Below, piece by piece: positions 1-9,100 of a DNA stretch of 60,857 bases. A program made the translations under genes and the position numbers. This stretch comes from Symbiodinium natans (lineage: Eukaryota; Sar; Dinophyceae; Suessiales; Symbiodiniaceae): the NCBI GenBank assembly GCA_905221605.1, contig CAJNDS010002464.1, positions 217,501-278,357 of the forward strand, written 5' to 3'. The notes under the pieces are model-generated. The model was not told the origin of the DNA. It searched no databases and was given only the letters and a program-made list of their open reading frames with translations. The stretch's first letter is position 1. Each line of letters opens with the position of its first letter.

Positions 1-155
1 AAAACCCTCAATGTGAAGAATTCAGCCCTAAACCCCCAAACCCTAAACCCAGTACACCCTGAAACCCTCTTAGGGCTCAGGGCTGTGGCATGAGAGGGTC
101 TTGAAAAGAATCTAAGCCAGGGGTTAGGGTTTAGGGTTTAGGGTTTAGGGTTTAG

Positions 156-244
156 AGCGCTTGGCTGCCAAGGAGGCGGTCGACACCACTGCCAATGGCG
201 CTGTGGGCGTCAAGCGTCGGGGGCCCACAGAAGAATTCAAGTCA
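156..244 (+). CDS. Coding exon, unknown protein
   Basis: Open frame between an acceptor formed by the telomeric ...tttag and a donor GTGTAGGG. It reads KEAVDTTANGAVGVKR in the middle. It enters with two bases of a split codon and ends in phase 0. Family not recognised. It belongs to a gene whose other exons lie to the left of the window or downstream. Confidence 0.45.
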
Positions 245-996
245 GTGTAGGGGTTAGGGTTTAGGGTTTAGAGTTTCGGGTTTAGGGTTTAGGGTTTAGG
301 GTTTAAGGTTTAGGCGTTCCGGGTGTAGGGTGTAGGGTTTCGGGTGTATCTAAGGATAGTTGCATGGGCCCTATAATGTGGTCTTCTTGTTTCATGCAAT
401 GTAAACACGACATTGCCAAACAACACACGCTTAACAGAGTTGGAAGTCTTTGTTCCAAGCCCTGTTTTTGCGGCTGGCGGTTAGCGTCCAGAATCGTTCT
501 TGTTCCGATGACTGCTGCTCTTGGATTTTGTCGTCTTCTTACGCTTATCTAGTCCTGATGCATAAGCACGGGGAAATGTGGGCACTTTCCCAAATGGGAG
601 ATGAAGGCTTAGGGAGTTCTGTTTATAAGAGCTACTCAGGGCTCAAGGCTTCAAGGGCTCAGGTTTCAGCAGGGCTATAGGCGTTGTAGGCTGTTTTGGG
701 GTTTAGGGTTTCGTCCCTCAATTTAGGATTTGGAGCTAGGGGTGAAGGCTTCAGGGGAGGGTTAGATGAGGATCGTGGCCCATAGAGCTGCAAATGGGTC
801 CTGTCTAAAACCCCCCCCCCCCCCCCGCCAAAAAAACAAGTCTTATTCTTATAGCGCCCCCCCAAAAAAGAGTTCCTCCCCGTTTTGGGAAACCTTCCGC
901 ATAGGCTTCTTGTGGGTCTGTACTTGCTCCTTAATTGGCAAGGATGCCACTAAGGACCCTAGACGCCCTAAACCCTAAACACCCTAAACCCTAAAT

Positions 997-1767
997 GGGG
1001 TTGTATAAAAACCCCGCGCATTCGATTTATTAAAGGAGTTGCCCGAAGCGTTCGGGGCAGTGCCCCTGACTCGTAAAACGATAATCAAGAAAAAACGATA
1101 ACGTTATAAAACGGCCTGATTGCTGCATCGCGGCAGGCAGGCGACACCAGTACTAAGCTTGTACTACAAATCAACGAAAATCCAGCCGGCTCACAGGACG
1201 GCGGTTCCAGTACTAAGCTTGTACTACAAATCAACGAAAATCCCGACGGCTCACGCGGACGGCGGTTCCAGTACTAAGCTTGTACTACAAATCAATGAAA
1301 ATCCCGCCGGCTCACGGGGACGGCGGTTCCAGTACTAAGCTTGTACTACAAATCAATGAAAATCCCGACGGCTCACGGGGACGGCGGTTCCAGTACTAAG
1401 CTTGTACTACAAATCAATGAAAATCCCGCCGGCTCACGGGGACGGCGGTTCCAGTACTAAGCTTGTACTACAAATCAATGAAAATCCCGCCGGCTCACGG
1501 GGACGGCGGTTCCCGTACTAAGCTTGTACTACAAATCAATGAAAATCCCGCCGGCTCACGGGGACGGCGGTTCCAGTACTAAGCTTGTACTACAAATCAA
1601 TGAAAATCCCGCCGGCTCACGGGGGCGGCGGTTCCAGTACTAAGCTTGTACTACAATCCATGAAATTGTAGGTTGTTCCACAAAACCCTGTAAAACGATA
1701 ATCAAGAAAAAAAACGATAACCCTAGAACGGATGAATAGATTTATAACGGGGTTTTTATACAACCCC
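997..1767. mobile_element. Non-autonomous DNA transposon-like element with perfect inverted ends
   Basis: Ends are perfect 20-bp inverted repeats (GGGGTTGTATAAAAACCCCG at 997-1016, its reverse complement at 1748-1767), flanked by the 4-bp direct duplication AAAT (993-996 and 1768-1771). Just inside both ends is a second matching segment, GTAAAACGATAATCAAGAAA, in direct orientation (about 1074 and 1690). The interior is a 61-bp tandem satellite. There is no transposase frame, so it must be mobilised in trans. Superfamily unknown. Confidence 0.85.
1149..1663. repeat. 61-bp tandem satellite, 9 copies
   Basis: Nine copies of a 60-61 bp unit, each containing AGTACTAAGCTTGTACTACA (a near-palindrome around AAGCTT) and a CGGCTCACGGGGACGGCGG segment. 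Copies differ by a few bases. It fills the core of the element at 997-1767. Small frames across it are repeat translations, not genes. Confidence 0.9.
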
Positions 1768-1870
1768 AAATGCCCTAGACCCTAAACCCTCAACCCTAAT
1801 CCCACCCTAAACCCTAATCCCTAAACCAGCCCCCATTGGGCTTAGGGCTTAGGGCGTTGGGCATTTAAAG

Positions 1871-1923
1871 GCATTGATCAAGGGACTGAAGGGAACGATC
1901 CTCAGGAGGGACCTAACAGTAAT
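1871..1923 (+). CDS. Possible coding exon, unknown
   Basis: Short open segment between an acceptor ...tttaaag and the telomeric donor GTTTAGGG. Two frames are open, one reading IDQGTEGNDPQEGPNSN. Supported mainly by position (C-strand repeats before, G-strand after). Confidence 0.3.
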
Positions 1924-2046
1924 GTTTAGGGTTTAGGGTTTAGGGTTTAGGGTTTAGGGTTTAGGGTTTAGGGTTTAGGGTTTAGGGTTTAGGGTTTAGG
2001 GTTTAGGGTTTAGGGTTTAGGGTTTAGGGTTTAGGGTTTAGGGTTA
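1923..2046. repeat. Long perfect TTTAGGG array
   Basis: About 17 uninterrupted TTTAGGG units, starting directly at a putative donor GTTTAGGG. Confidence 0.95.
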
Positions 2047-2129
2047 GGGGCTTGAGTATATTGGGACAATAAAAGGTATATCTGGGCGTCACTCGAGGGG
2101 AATAAGATTAAGGCTCGTCCCTCCTTATA

Positions 2130-2250
2130 GGAAACAGGGTTTATATTAGCTGTTTTTGGTGACTGCATGTAAGGTTCCTTTTTATTATTGGTGAGTGTAT
2201 GTAATTGGTGTCCTCTTGGGGATACAAGGAATATAAATCCATAAACGTTA
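2130..2250. mobile_element. Dispersed element, 'gtgagtgtatgtaa' family, copy 1
   Basis: Contains TTGGTGAGTGTATGTAATTG preceded by GGTTCCTTTTTATTATTGG and followed by a gggg(a/t)tacaagaaat segment. Related copies lie at 42222-42330 and 47949-48030. The last begins at an exon's donor GTAAGTG, so the family can supply an intron. Confidence 0.6.
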
Positions 2251-2447
2251 GAACCCTAAACCCTAAACCCTGAACTGTCAATCACTAAACCCTAAACCCT
2301 AAACTTTAAAACCCTAAACCCTAAACTTTAAAATCCTAAACCCTAAGCCCTCAACCCTTAACCGGTTGAGAAGGCTCAGGGTGCCAGCTGCCTCTCACAC
2401 CCATAAGCCCTAAACCCTAAACCCTAAACCCTAAACCCTAAACCCAG

Positions 2448-2503
2448 GGCCAGCAGAAGAAGCCGAGCCCACGAAGGCCTTGCGGCGTGGGCGACCGTTT
2501 GAG
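2448..2503 (+). CDS. Coding exon, unknown
   Basis: Bounded by ...aaacccag acceptor and a textbook donor GAG|GTTTAGGG. Two frames are open across 56 nt, one reading EEAEPTKALRRGRPFE. It sits exactly between a C-strand block and a G-strand block. Confidence 0.5.
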
Positions 2504-2655
2504 GTTTAGGGTTTAGCGTTTTTAGGGTTTAGGGGTTTTGAGGGTTTTAGGGTTTAGGGTTTTAGGGTTTAGGGTTTTAGGGCTTGGGGTTTCAGGTGGT
2601 TTTAGGGTTTTTGTTTCTTTAGGCTTTACCGTTTAGCCCTCCGCCAAGGCAGAGA

Positions 2656-2738
2656 TACCCTAAACCCTAAACCCTAAACCCTAAACCCTAAACCCTAAAC
2701 CCTAAACCCTAAACCCTAAACCCTAAACCCTAAACCCT
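2656..2738. repeat. Perfect CCCTAAA array
   Basis: About 12 uninterrupted CCCTAAA units (C-strand orientation). Confidence 0.95.
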
Positions 2739-2865
2739 CTTCAACTCGCGAAGCAAGGAAAGGGAGAGGGATTGAGACAGAGAGGGGTTTTAGCGGCTTT
2801 TGCGTTTCTGGGGGCTTCGGCCACGAGAGCCGAAGAGCAAAGCATGGTTCTCTGCAGTGCATCTC

Positions 2866-2896
<31 letters not shown>

Positions 2897-2933
2897 TATA
2901 TTATATTATATTATATATATATGTACATATATA

Positions 2934-2964
<31 letters not shown>
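2866..2964. repeat. TA-rich microsatellite
   Basis: Alternating TA with GTATA and TTATAT interruptions. The Tyr/Ile-rich open frames across it are artefacts. Confidence 0.9.
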
Positions 2965-3298
2965 GGGAGGAGTTTTCCTGGTTCTTCATGCGCTGGCAAG
3001 GATCGAATCAAGGGTCTATTGTGGCATCCCACGACAAGAAGCCCTGAATAGACCTCCAGTTGAGGGTTCAGGGTCTAATATAGGGGTCGGAAGCATTAGG
3101 GTTTAGGGTTTAGGGTTTACGGGTCCCTGTATACTTATACTCGAATGACCCCGGAAACCCGATTCTAATTATTCAGCCCCCTACATCGAGGCCCAGGCCA
3201 TAGGCCTCCTCCCCCCCCCCCCGGCAAACGAAAGCGAAACCCCATGGGGGTTTAGGGTTTAGGGTTTAGGGTTTTAGGGTTTAGGGTTTAGGGTTCAG

Positions 3299-3334
3299 GA
3301 CGCGCCGTCCGACGACCTGAACGCGCTCATCCAG
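3299..3334 (+). CDS. Short coding exon, unknown
   Basis: 36 nt between ...ggttcag and CAG|GTGAGG, reading DAPSDDLNALIQ. Both splice contexts are strong and both ends are phase 0. Confidence 0.5.
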
Positions 3335-4367
3335 GTGAGGGCTTCTTGGTAAAGATGATCCCAAACCCTAAACCCTAACCCCTGAACCCTTTGTTTTTCG
3401 AAAAAGTACGTGTGTGAGTGCTTGGAAAGTTATAGGGGTGTGGTTGTGGGCTTTAGGGCTGTAAAGCTGCATGTTCCCTAAGCCCTCATCTAAGACTAGT
3501 CGGGGCTCCCCGTTCCTGGCGCTGTATGCTAGTTGACTTGTGTTGGGTTTGGACTTTGAGGCTTGAAGTTGGAGAGCGCCATAGTGGAGGGCAGAGCAAG
3601 GGTAGAGGGGACTTGGGCGTGTATAGGAGAAACCGAAATTCGGAATCCTACAGCCCAAACCCTAAACACTTGAAGTCCTGAACCCTAAACACCCGAACCC
3701 GAAAAACACTAAACCCTAAAGGGCCTCGCTCTCCTAGCGCCTCGTGTACACCGAGCCTCACACCTTGAAAGGACATGAAGGCCCCTGCGCCTTGATATGA
3801 GATGGTTTAGGATGTTTAGGATTTAGGGTTAGGTCCCGTTTTCATGGTTTTGGGATTCTAGGGTGTAGACTAAACCCTAAACCCATTGAGGGTTTTAGGG
3901 TTTCGGGTTTGCGGTGTGAGGTTCCCTAAAACCCAAACCCCGAAAGCCTTGAACCGCAAAGCAGCCCCTAAAGCACCTAACTTCGAGTGGTCTCTGGTTT
4001 TCCTACCATGAGGTTGTGTGGGCTTAGGGTTCTGCGGCCCTTTCTTCTTTAGAGGGGTTACATCCAGAAAGCTAACCAACCTAGGGCCCCAATGACCCCA
4101 AACCTTCAATCCATCCCAACCCCAAGCCCTAGACCCGAATAGCCTTAGACCCCATGTAACCAGTGAAAACCCTAAACCTTAAACCCAAAACCCAAAACCC
4201 AAAACCCTACACCCTAAACCCTAAACGTATATGAGGGGTGCGGCTCAATGATGCCCGTTTGTTGAGTGTTGCCACTCGTTCTCCGGAAGGGCTCCTGTTC
4301 TTATTTGGTTATTCCTCCCAAACGAAGCAGCACCCATACTACGTTACGACACTCAACAATCCGCCAG

Positions 4368-4551
4368 CGGTGATTCGGATGCGGACGCAAGCGAGGCAAC
4401 GATTCCGAAGATACCGAAGCCAGCTGGACAGCTCGGCCCGTTGGCACAACGCCTGGCATCACTGCTTCACTGGATGAGGTGGATTAGGTACTTGATTTGC
4501 CACCTGAGATGGGTGGTAAGAAGGATTTGACCAACCAGGATGACGAAGAGG
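4368..4551 (+). CDS. Acidic coding segment, frame unresolved
   Basis: One frame reads GDSDADASEATIPKIPK; another reads DLPPEMGGKKDLTNQDDEEG near the right end. The second frame carries an in-frame TAG at 4485-4487, which could be the end of an intron (tag|). The right boundary is a GC donor, GAGG|GCGAGTG. Composition is clearly exon-like, but I cannot fix the internal splice. Confidence 0.4.
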
Positions 4552-4630
4552 GCGAGTGAACTCACACTGTCAGCACTGCCGCTACAAAAAAAACCTAAAC
4601 CCTACCCCCTAAACCCCTTAAACTTTGCAG

Positions 4631-4671
4631 GCAAAGAAGAAGGCATTGCTGGAGGCTGCAGCAAACACTGG
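4631..4671 (+). CDS. Short lysine/alanine-rich exon
   Basis: Follows a strong acceptor aaactttgcag and ends at GTTTGGAGGG. One frame reads AKKKALLEAAANT, a helix-type sequence. Confidence 0.45.
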
Positions 4672-5179
4672 GTTTGGAGGGTTTTGTTGGGGTTTTTTGG
4701 GGCTTTCGGGGGGGGGGGGGGGGTTAGGGTTTTGAGGGGCTTCTTGGGGGTGTTTAGGGTTTTTTGGGCTGTTGGGGTCCTTTAGGGTAGTACTTTTAGG
4801 GTCCTCTAGGGTTTTGAGGGCTTTTAGGGCAGGGTGTTTGGGCTTTTGGGTTGTTTTCTTGGAGGGGGGGAGGGGTTTAGAGGCTTTTAGGGTTTTTAGG
4901 GTTTTGCAGGGTTTGGTAGGGTTTTTACCCTAAACCCTGTGGCCCTATGGCAATAAGTTTCTGTGCTCCCGGACTAGCTATCGGCCTTCACGCTGAACCC
5001 TTAGAATCCTTTTACCAATACCCCCTACAAGAGCCCTGGTTATTTTACCCGAATAACCCACGGATTGCAAGGGCTGAGGGTTTAGGGTTTAGGGTTTAGG
5101 GCTCAGGCCTTAGGGTTTAGGGTTTAGGGTTTAGGGCAAGGGTCTTAATTGGGGCAGGGGGGGGGGGGTCGGCATCGAG

Positions 5180-5446
5180 GAAAATCGAAGCTTAGCTTTT
5201 ACCATTCGGCAACATGTCTTCAGCCGGGGCATACTCTCAAAATTGGGCAACCCTGATAGTCCACAGAATACTCTGGCCGTGATGAGAGGAAACCCCATCA
5301 GAAAGAGCACCTCCATGTTGGGCAGCCTTGAATCCTCAACCCTAAACTTTAAACACCTGTTCCAGCTGCTTTTCTATAGTAGCTGGCGCTCGCTGGATCA
5401 GCGCGCGGTCTTCCGAGATACATACCCTAAGTCCTCAAGCTTATGA
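5180..5446 (+). CDS. Open reading frame ending in a stop, unknown protein
   Basis: Continuous frame from an acceptor gcatcgag to TGA at 5444-5446, reading RSLAFTIRQHVFSRGILSK then DSPQNTLAVMRGNPIRK. The second half crosses a short CCCTAAA-like stretch (5337-5350) that may be a small intron. Could be a terminal exon. No family recognised. Confidence 0.4.
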   Translation, partial: ENRSLAFTIRQHVFSRGILSKLGNPDSPQNTLAVMRGNPIRKSTSMLGSLESSTLNFKHLFQLLFYSSWRSLDQRAVFRDTYPKSSSL

Positions 5447-5696
5447 GCATCCCAAGTCGGTCTCGGGGTAGGTTTGGGGGTAAGCTTGTTTGCACACGTC
5501 TGTAGACGTCTGTCAGAATAGATGCCACAGTTGCATTTAGTCAGACTTAGTCGTCTTTAATAGCCCTCAACCCCGAAACCCTTAACTCGCCCTAAACCCT
5601 TACCCCTGGACCTGAGAGACGTCGACAGGGTTTAGGGTTCAGGGTTCAGGGTTCAGGGTTTAGGGTTTAGGGTTTAGGGGACACCTAGAGTTCTAG

Positions 5697-5796
5697 AGGA
5701 CATGGCTCCTGTGCTCTTGAGGCCGCCAAGACACAGGAGATCGGCGAAGGGGCACGGTCCAATAAGAAGGAGGTGCAGAAGACTTACTCACTGTTG
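5697..5796 (+). CDS. Coding exon, unknown, ends at consensus donor
   Basis: 100 nt from acceptor gttctag to TTG|GTGAGTAGG, reading SCALEAAKTQEIGEGARSNK then KEVQKTYSLL. The intron that follows is an inverted-repeat element (5797-5905). Confidence 0.55.
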
Positions 5797-5905
5797 GTGA
5801 GTAGGGAAGGAGGGAATGAGGTACCCTATATAATCCCTTAAAGGGTATGTATATATATATATATGTGAGAGAGAGGATATGGGGTACCTCATTCCCTCAT
5901 TCAAG
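5797..5905. mobile_element. Inverted-repeat element forming an intron, GGGAATGAGG family
   Basis: Left arm GGGAATGAGGTACC and right arm GGTACCTCATTCCC are perfect inverses around a TA-rich loop. The element starts at donor GTGAGTAGGG and ends at ...tcaag, so it equals a 109-nt intron. Relatives: 54737-54833 and 58213-58310. Confidence 0.6.
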
Positions 5906-5960
5906 GATGCCCCTTGCGGCCCCAGATGTCTACTACCGATTACGAGTGGTATCGCTTCTC
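5906..5960 (+). CDS. Possible coding exon after element intron
   Basis: Phase 0 continuation after 5797-5905, reading DAPCGPRCLLPITSGIAS before a GA microsatellite. The right boundary is not determined. Confidence 0.3.
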
Positions 5961-6178
5961 GTACAGAGAGAGAGAGAGAGAGCTATAGCTAAAATATTCA
6001 CCATACATATACATGTGTAGGTATCTATGCCGGAATCTGGAAAGGGGGAAGCATCTGTGTATCTTGGCGCCTCGGCCCGGGGGGATTCGGATCTGGTTTC
6101 GGAAGTTTTCGGCTCAGGGAGATCGAGGCGTTCAGTCGGCTCTGGGTCCTTTGACCTGGCTTTCTTAGTATTCAAGCG

Positions 6179-9100
6179 ATGACATGCTGCAGAGCCTCGT
6201 TGACTCCCTTGGCCCAGTATGCCAAAACGGTGCGGGATCAGCTTGCCACAGATGAGCAACCGCCCATGCACTTCCCGATGTACACGGTACCTCTCGGCAC
6301 GTTGCTGGAGATGACCAAGATTGAGCCCCACGAAGTTCTCAAGGCTACCGGTGCGCTGGTAGAGTTCGACCGAAAGATGGGCAAGGCAGCATTTATCTCG
6401 CACCAGTGGGTTTCCCCTGGCCACCCAGACCCAGAGGCCAAGCAGATGCGGGTCTTGCAGAACGCCCTGTCGGACCTGATGTCGAACTCACGAAGCATTC
6501 CTCCGGATATGGTCACTGAGATCAATCATCCAAACTTGAAGCCCTTGCCTGCAGCCAGGCTTCTGTCACTTAGTAGCTGAGATGAGTACACTTTACACCA
6601 TTTTTTTTGGATACGAGAATCCTCTAAAGAACTGAAAGTGTACACTTTTTGGGGGGGGCTTATGAACTCAGCAACTAAGGTCAGAACCACTATTCTGCTG
6701 GTATGACTACTTCGCAATCCCGCAGAGGGAGGAGAAGCCGAAGAGAACGCAGCTGGATGCCATCAACAGCATACCGGCCTATGTGGACGAGGTCTCCTTC
6801 TAACTACTAAAAGTACTCCCCTATAGCCTCTTTATAAGTATGTTGCAATAATCCCCCAAAACCCTATTCTAACTGTTAAGGCCCCTTCTTTTGTGTGGAC
6901 GAGGTCTCCTTCTTCTTTGCGCTCGTGCCGGTCTTGGAGAACCCCCTCAAGACAAATTTGATTTCGCCCTTGACTTGGCAGGCGCTCCATGTACTCAGTA
7001 TCAATGTCCATGTGAAGATGACTTGTGTCTTAGCTACCCTTTGCAGAGCAGATGGACGTGTCATCAACATCAAAATCAGTCTCAATGTATCAACATATGG
7101 TGATTTCTCGAAATGATGGTCCCTTTTAAGCTCCTTGCTATGAGGCGGCCCCTACTATTTTGGGGTACCCGAAAAGGGACCATAACTTAGAGAACTGACC
7201 ATATCGACATCAGTATCAACATGACTTTTCAGGGGCGCGGGTGGTGCCGACTCGAGAGAACGGTCCGAGAACTCTCCGCCGATCCCTCCTGGATCATGGT
7301 GAAAAGCTCCTTGGTGGCCCTGAGATTTTTGGGGGTCGGAAGAATTACTAACAATGTTCCCTTGGGGTCTGTTTGTAATGTACTCTACTAACCCCCCCAA
7401 AACCCTATTCTAACCCCATATTGCCCTTCTGTCCCTTTGGGTTTTGGGGTTCGCTTCACAGTAGCTCACACCAAAATGAACGGGTACCCTTTTTTGGAAG
7501 AGGGCTGCCACTGAGCCGCCAAGGCACCGGAGACTTGTGTCTGGTAACGGATGCGTTGGCATCCTCTCGCGCAGGCTCCGGGCCCGTGGGCGAGGGTGAA
7601 TTCACGGTGCAGGCGGATTGCTTGACACTTGGCCCAGTTCTGCTGATGGTGCTGAAGCGCAAGTTGCTGAGGCTCCTGGCAGTCAGAGATTTTTCAGGGT
7701 ATCGCGCTTTGCTGAATCAGCAAACTGAGATGCTCAAGGGACTCGGGTGCGAGCCCATCCAGCTACTCCCAGACTTTGATGGGTTTGAGCAAGACCTGAG
7801 TGACCAATGGGACTCATCACGACCATCGTTTCTTGTGATGAAGTTCTTTCACCAGAACGGCTTCTCTCGCATCTCGGAGAGTGATAGCTCTGGATGGTTG
7901 CCGATTCACTACGCTGCCTTGAATGGGGATCCCTCACTGGTTCGGGACTTGCTCGAGCTGCGAGCAGACCCCAAGCAATGCACAAGGAAAGCCCATGCAG
8001 ACCTTGGATTTGAGGCTGGCACGCCACCGGTTTCCATTGCCTGCCTCTTCAAGAACAATGAGGTGGTGCGGCTGTTACTCCAAGCCAGGGCCAGCTTCTT
8101 CAGCGACAACCCGTTTCATAAGCCTCTGAACAGTGCCCTGGAATCAAGCCTTGCAGCCCTCTGGGCCCCCATACCCGTATGCAGAACCCTATACCAGTAG
8201 CACCTATAAGTGGCCACTGAAGTTTCATTCTTACGGCTCTCCCGAATTTGCAGCCAGGTGCCGCGGCGGTGAACAACGCCGAGGCTGTGGGGCTTCTCTG
8301 CAATGCTGGGTGCAGCGCCGTTCAGCGGAATGCCTTGGGCCACAGCGTCATCGAAACAGCCGATTCCTTGGCAAGTAGACTTTTTTGAACCCTCAAACCG
8401 AAAAGCAAGCCCTAAACCTAAGTCCTAAAAAAAAACCATACCCCTTTGGATCAAGAGCCTCATACTCGGACTTCTAAGGGATGTACCCCTTTCAGGTTCC
8501 CTGAACAAACTCCGAATATGCCCCTTAGATTCCCTCAGAGGATCTTCAAAAAGGGTCCCAAGGGTACATCCTTGGGGGTTCAGGGTAATATCGCATCATA
8601 AACCCCTAAACCCTAAACCCTGAATCCCAAACCCTAAACCCTAGCCCTAAACCCTAAACCCTAAACCCTAAACCCTAAACCCTAAACCCTAAACCCTAAA
8701 CCCTAAACCCTAAACCCCCCAAGCCCCCTTTGGAGATGAGTGAGGCCGCCAGCTTCGGCACAGGCCTTGAGGCTATGGAGGCGCTGATTCGACATGCCCG
8801 GGCTGCAGAGGAGAGTTTAGGGTTTAGGGTTTAGGGTTTAGGGTTTAGGGTTTAGGGTTTAGGGTTTAGGGTTTAGGGTTTAGGAGACCTTCGATCCAAC
8901 TCCAGCTCTTCACCTCGCGGCCGTTGCCACTCTGAGGTTGAGATTGGAATGCGCTTTTTGGGGGTTAGGGTTAGGGTTTAGGGTTTAGGGTTTAGGGTTT
9001 AGGGTTCAGGGTTCAGGGTTTAGGGTTTAGGGTTTAGGGTTTAGGGTTTAGGGCGTGTAGTTATGCCACTCTTGGTAGCCCAGTGGTACCCTCTTGCCTT

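Noticed and set aside
1120-1663. CRISPR array
   Set aside because: The 61-bp units are contiguous tandem copies with no distinct spacers, inside an inverted-repeat element in a eukaryotic sequence.
1-2046. True chromosome end
   Set aside because: Telomeric blocks are short, in both orientations, and spread over 60 kb between exons.
2772-3051. Tyr/Ile-rich small protein
   Set aside because: Translation of a TA microsatellite.
5933-6424. Minus-strand frame of 163 codons
   Set aside because: It overlaps exon 1 of the ankyrin gene, whose plus frame carries conserved family motifs and in-phase introns. The minus frame is a by-product of codon bias.
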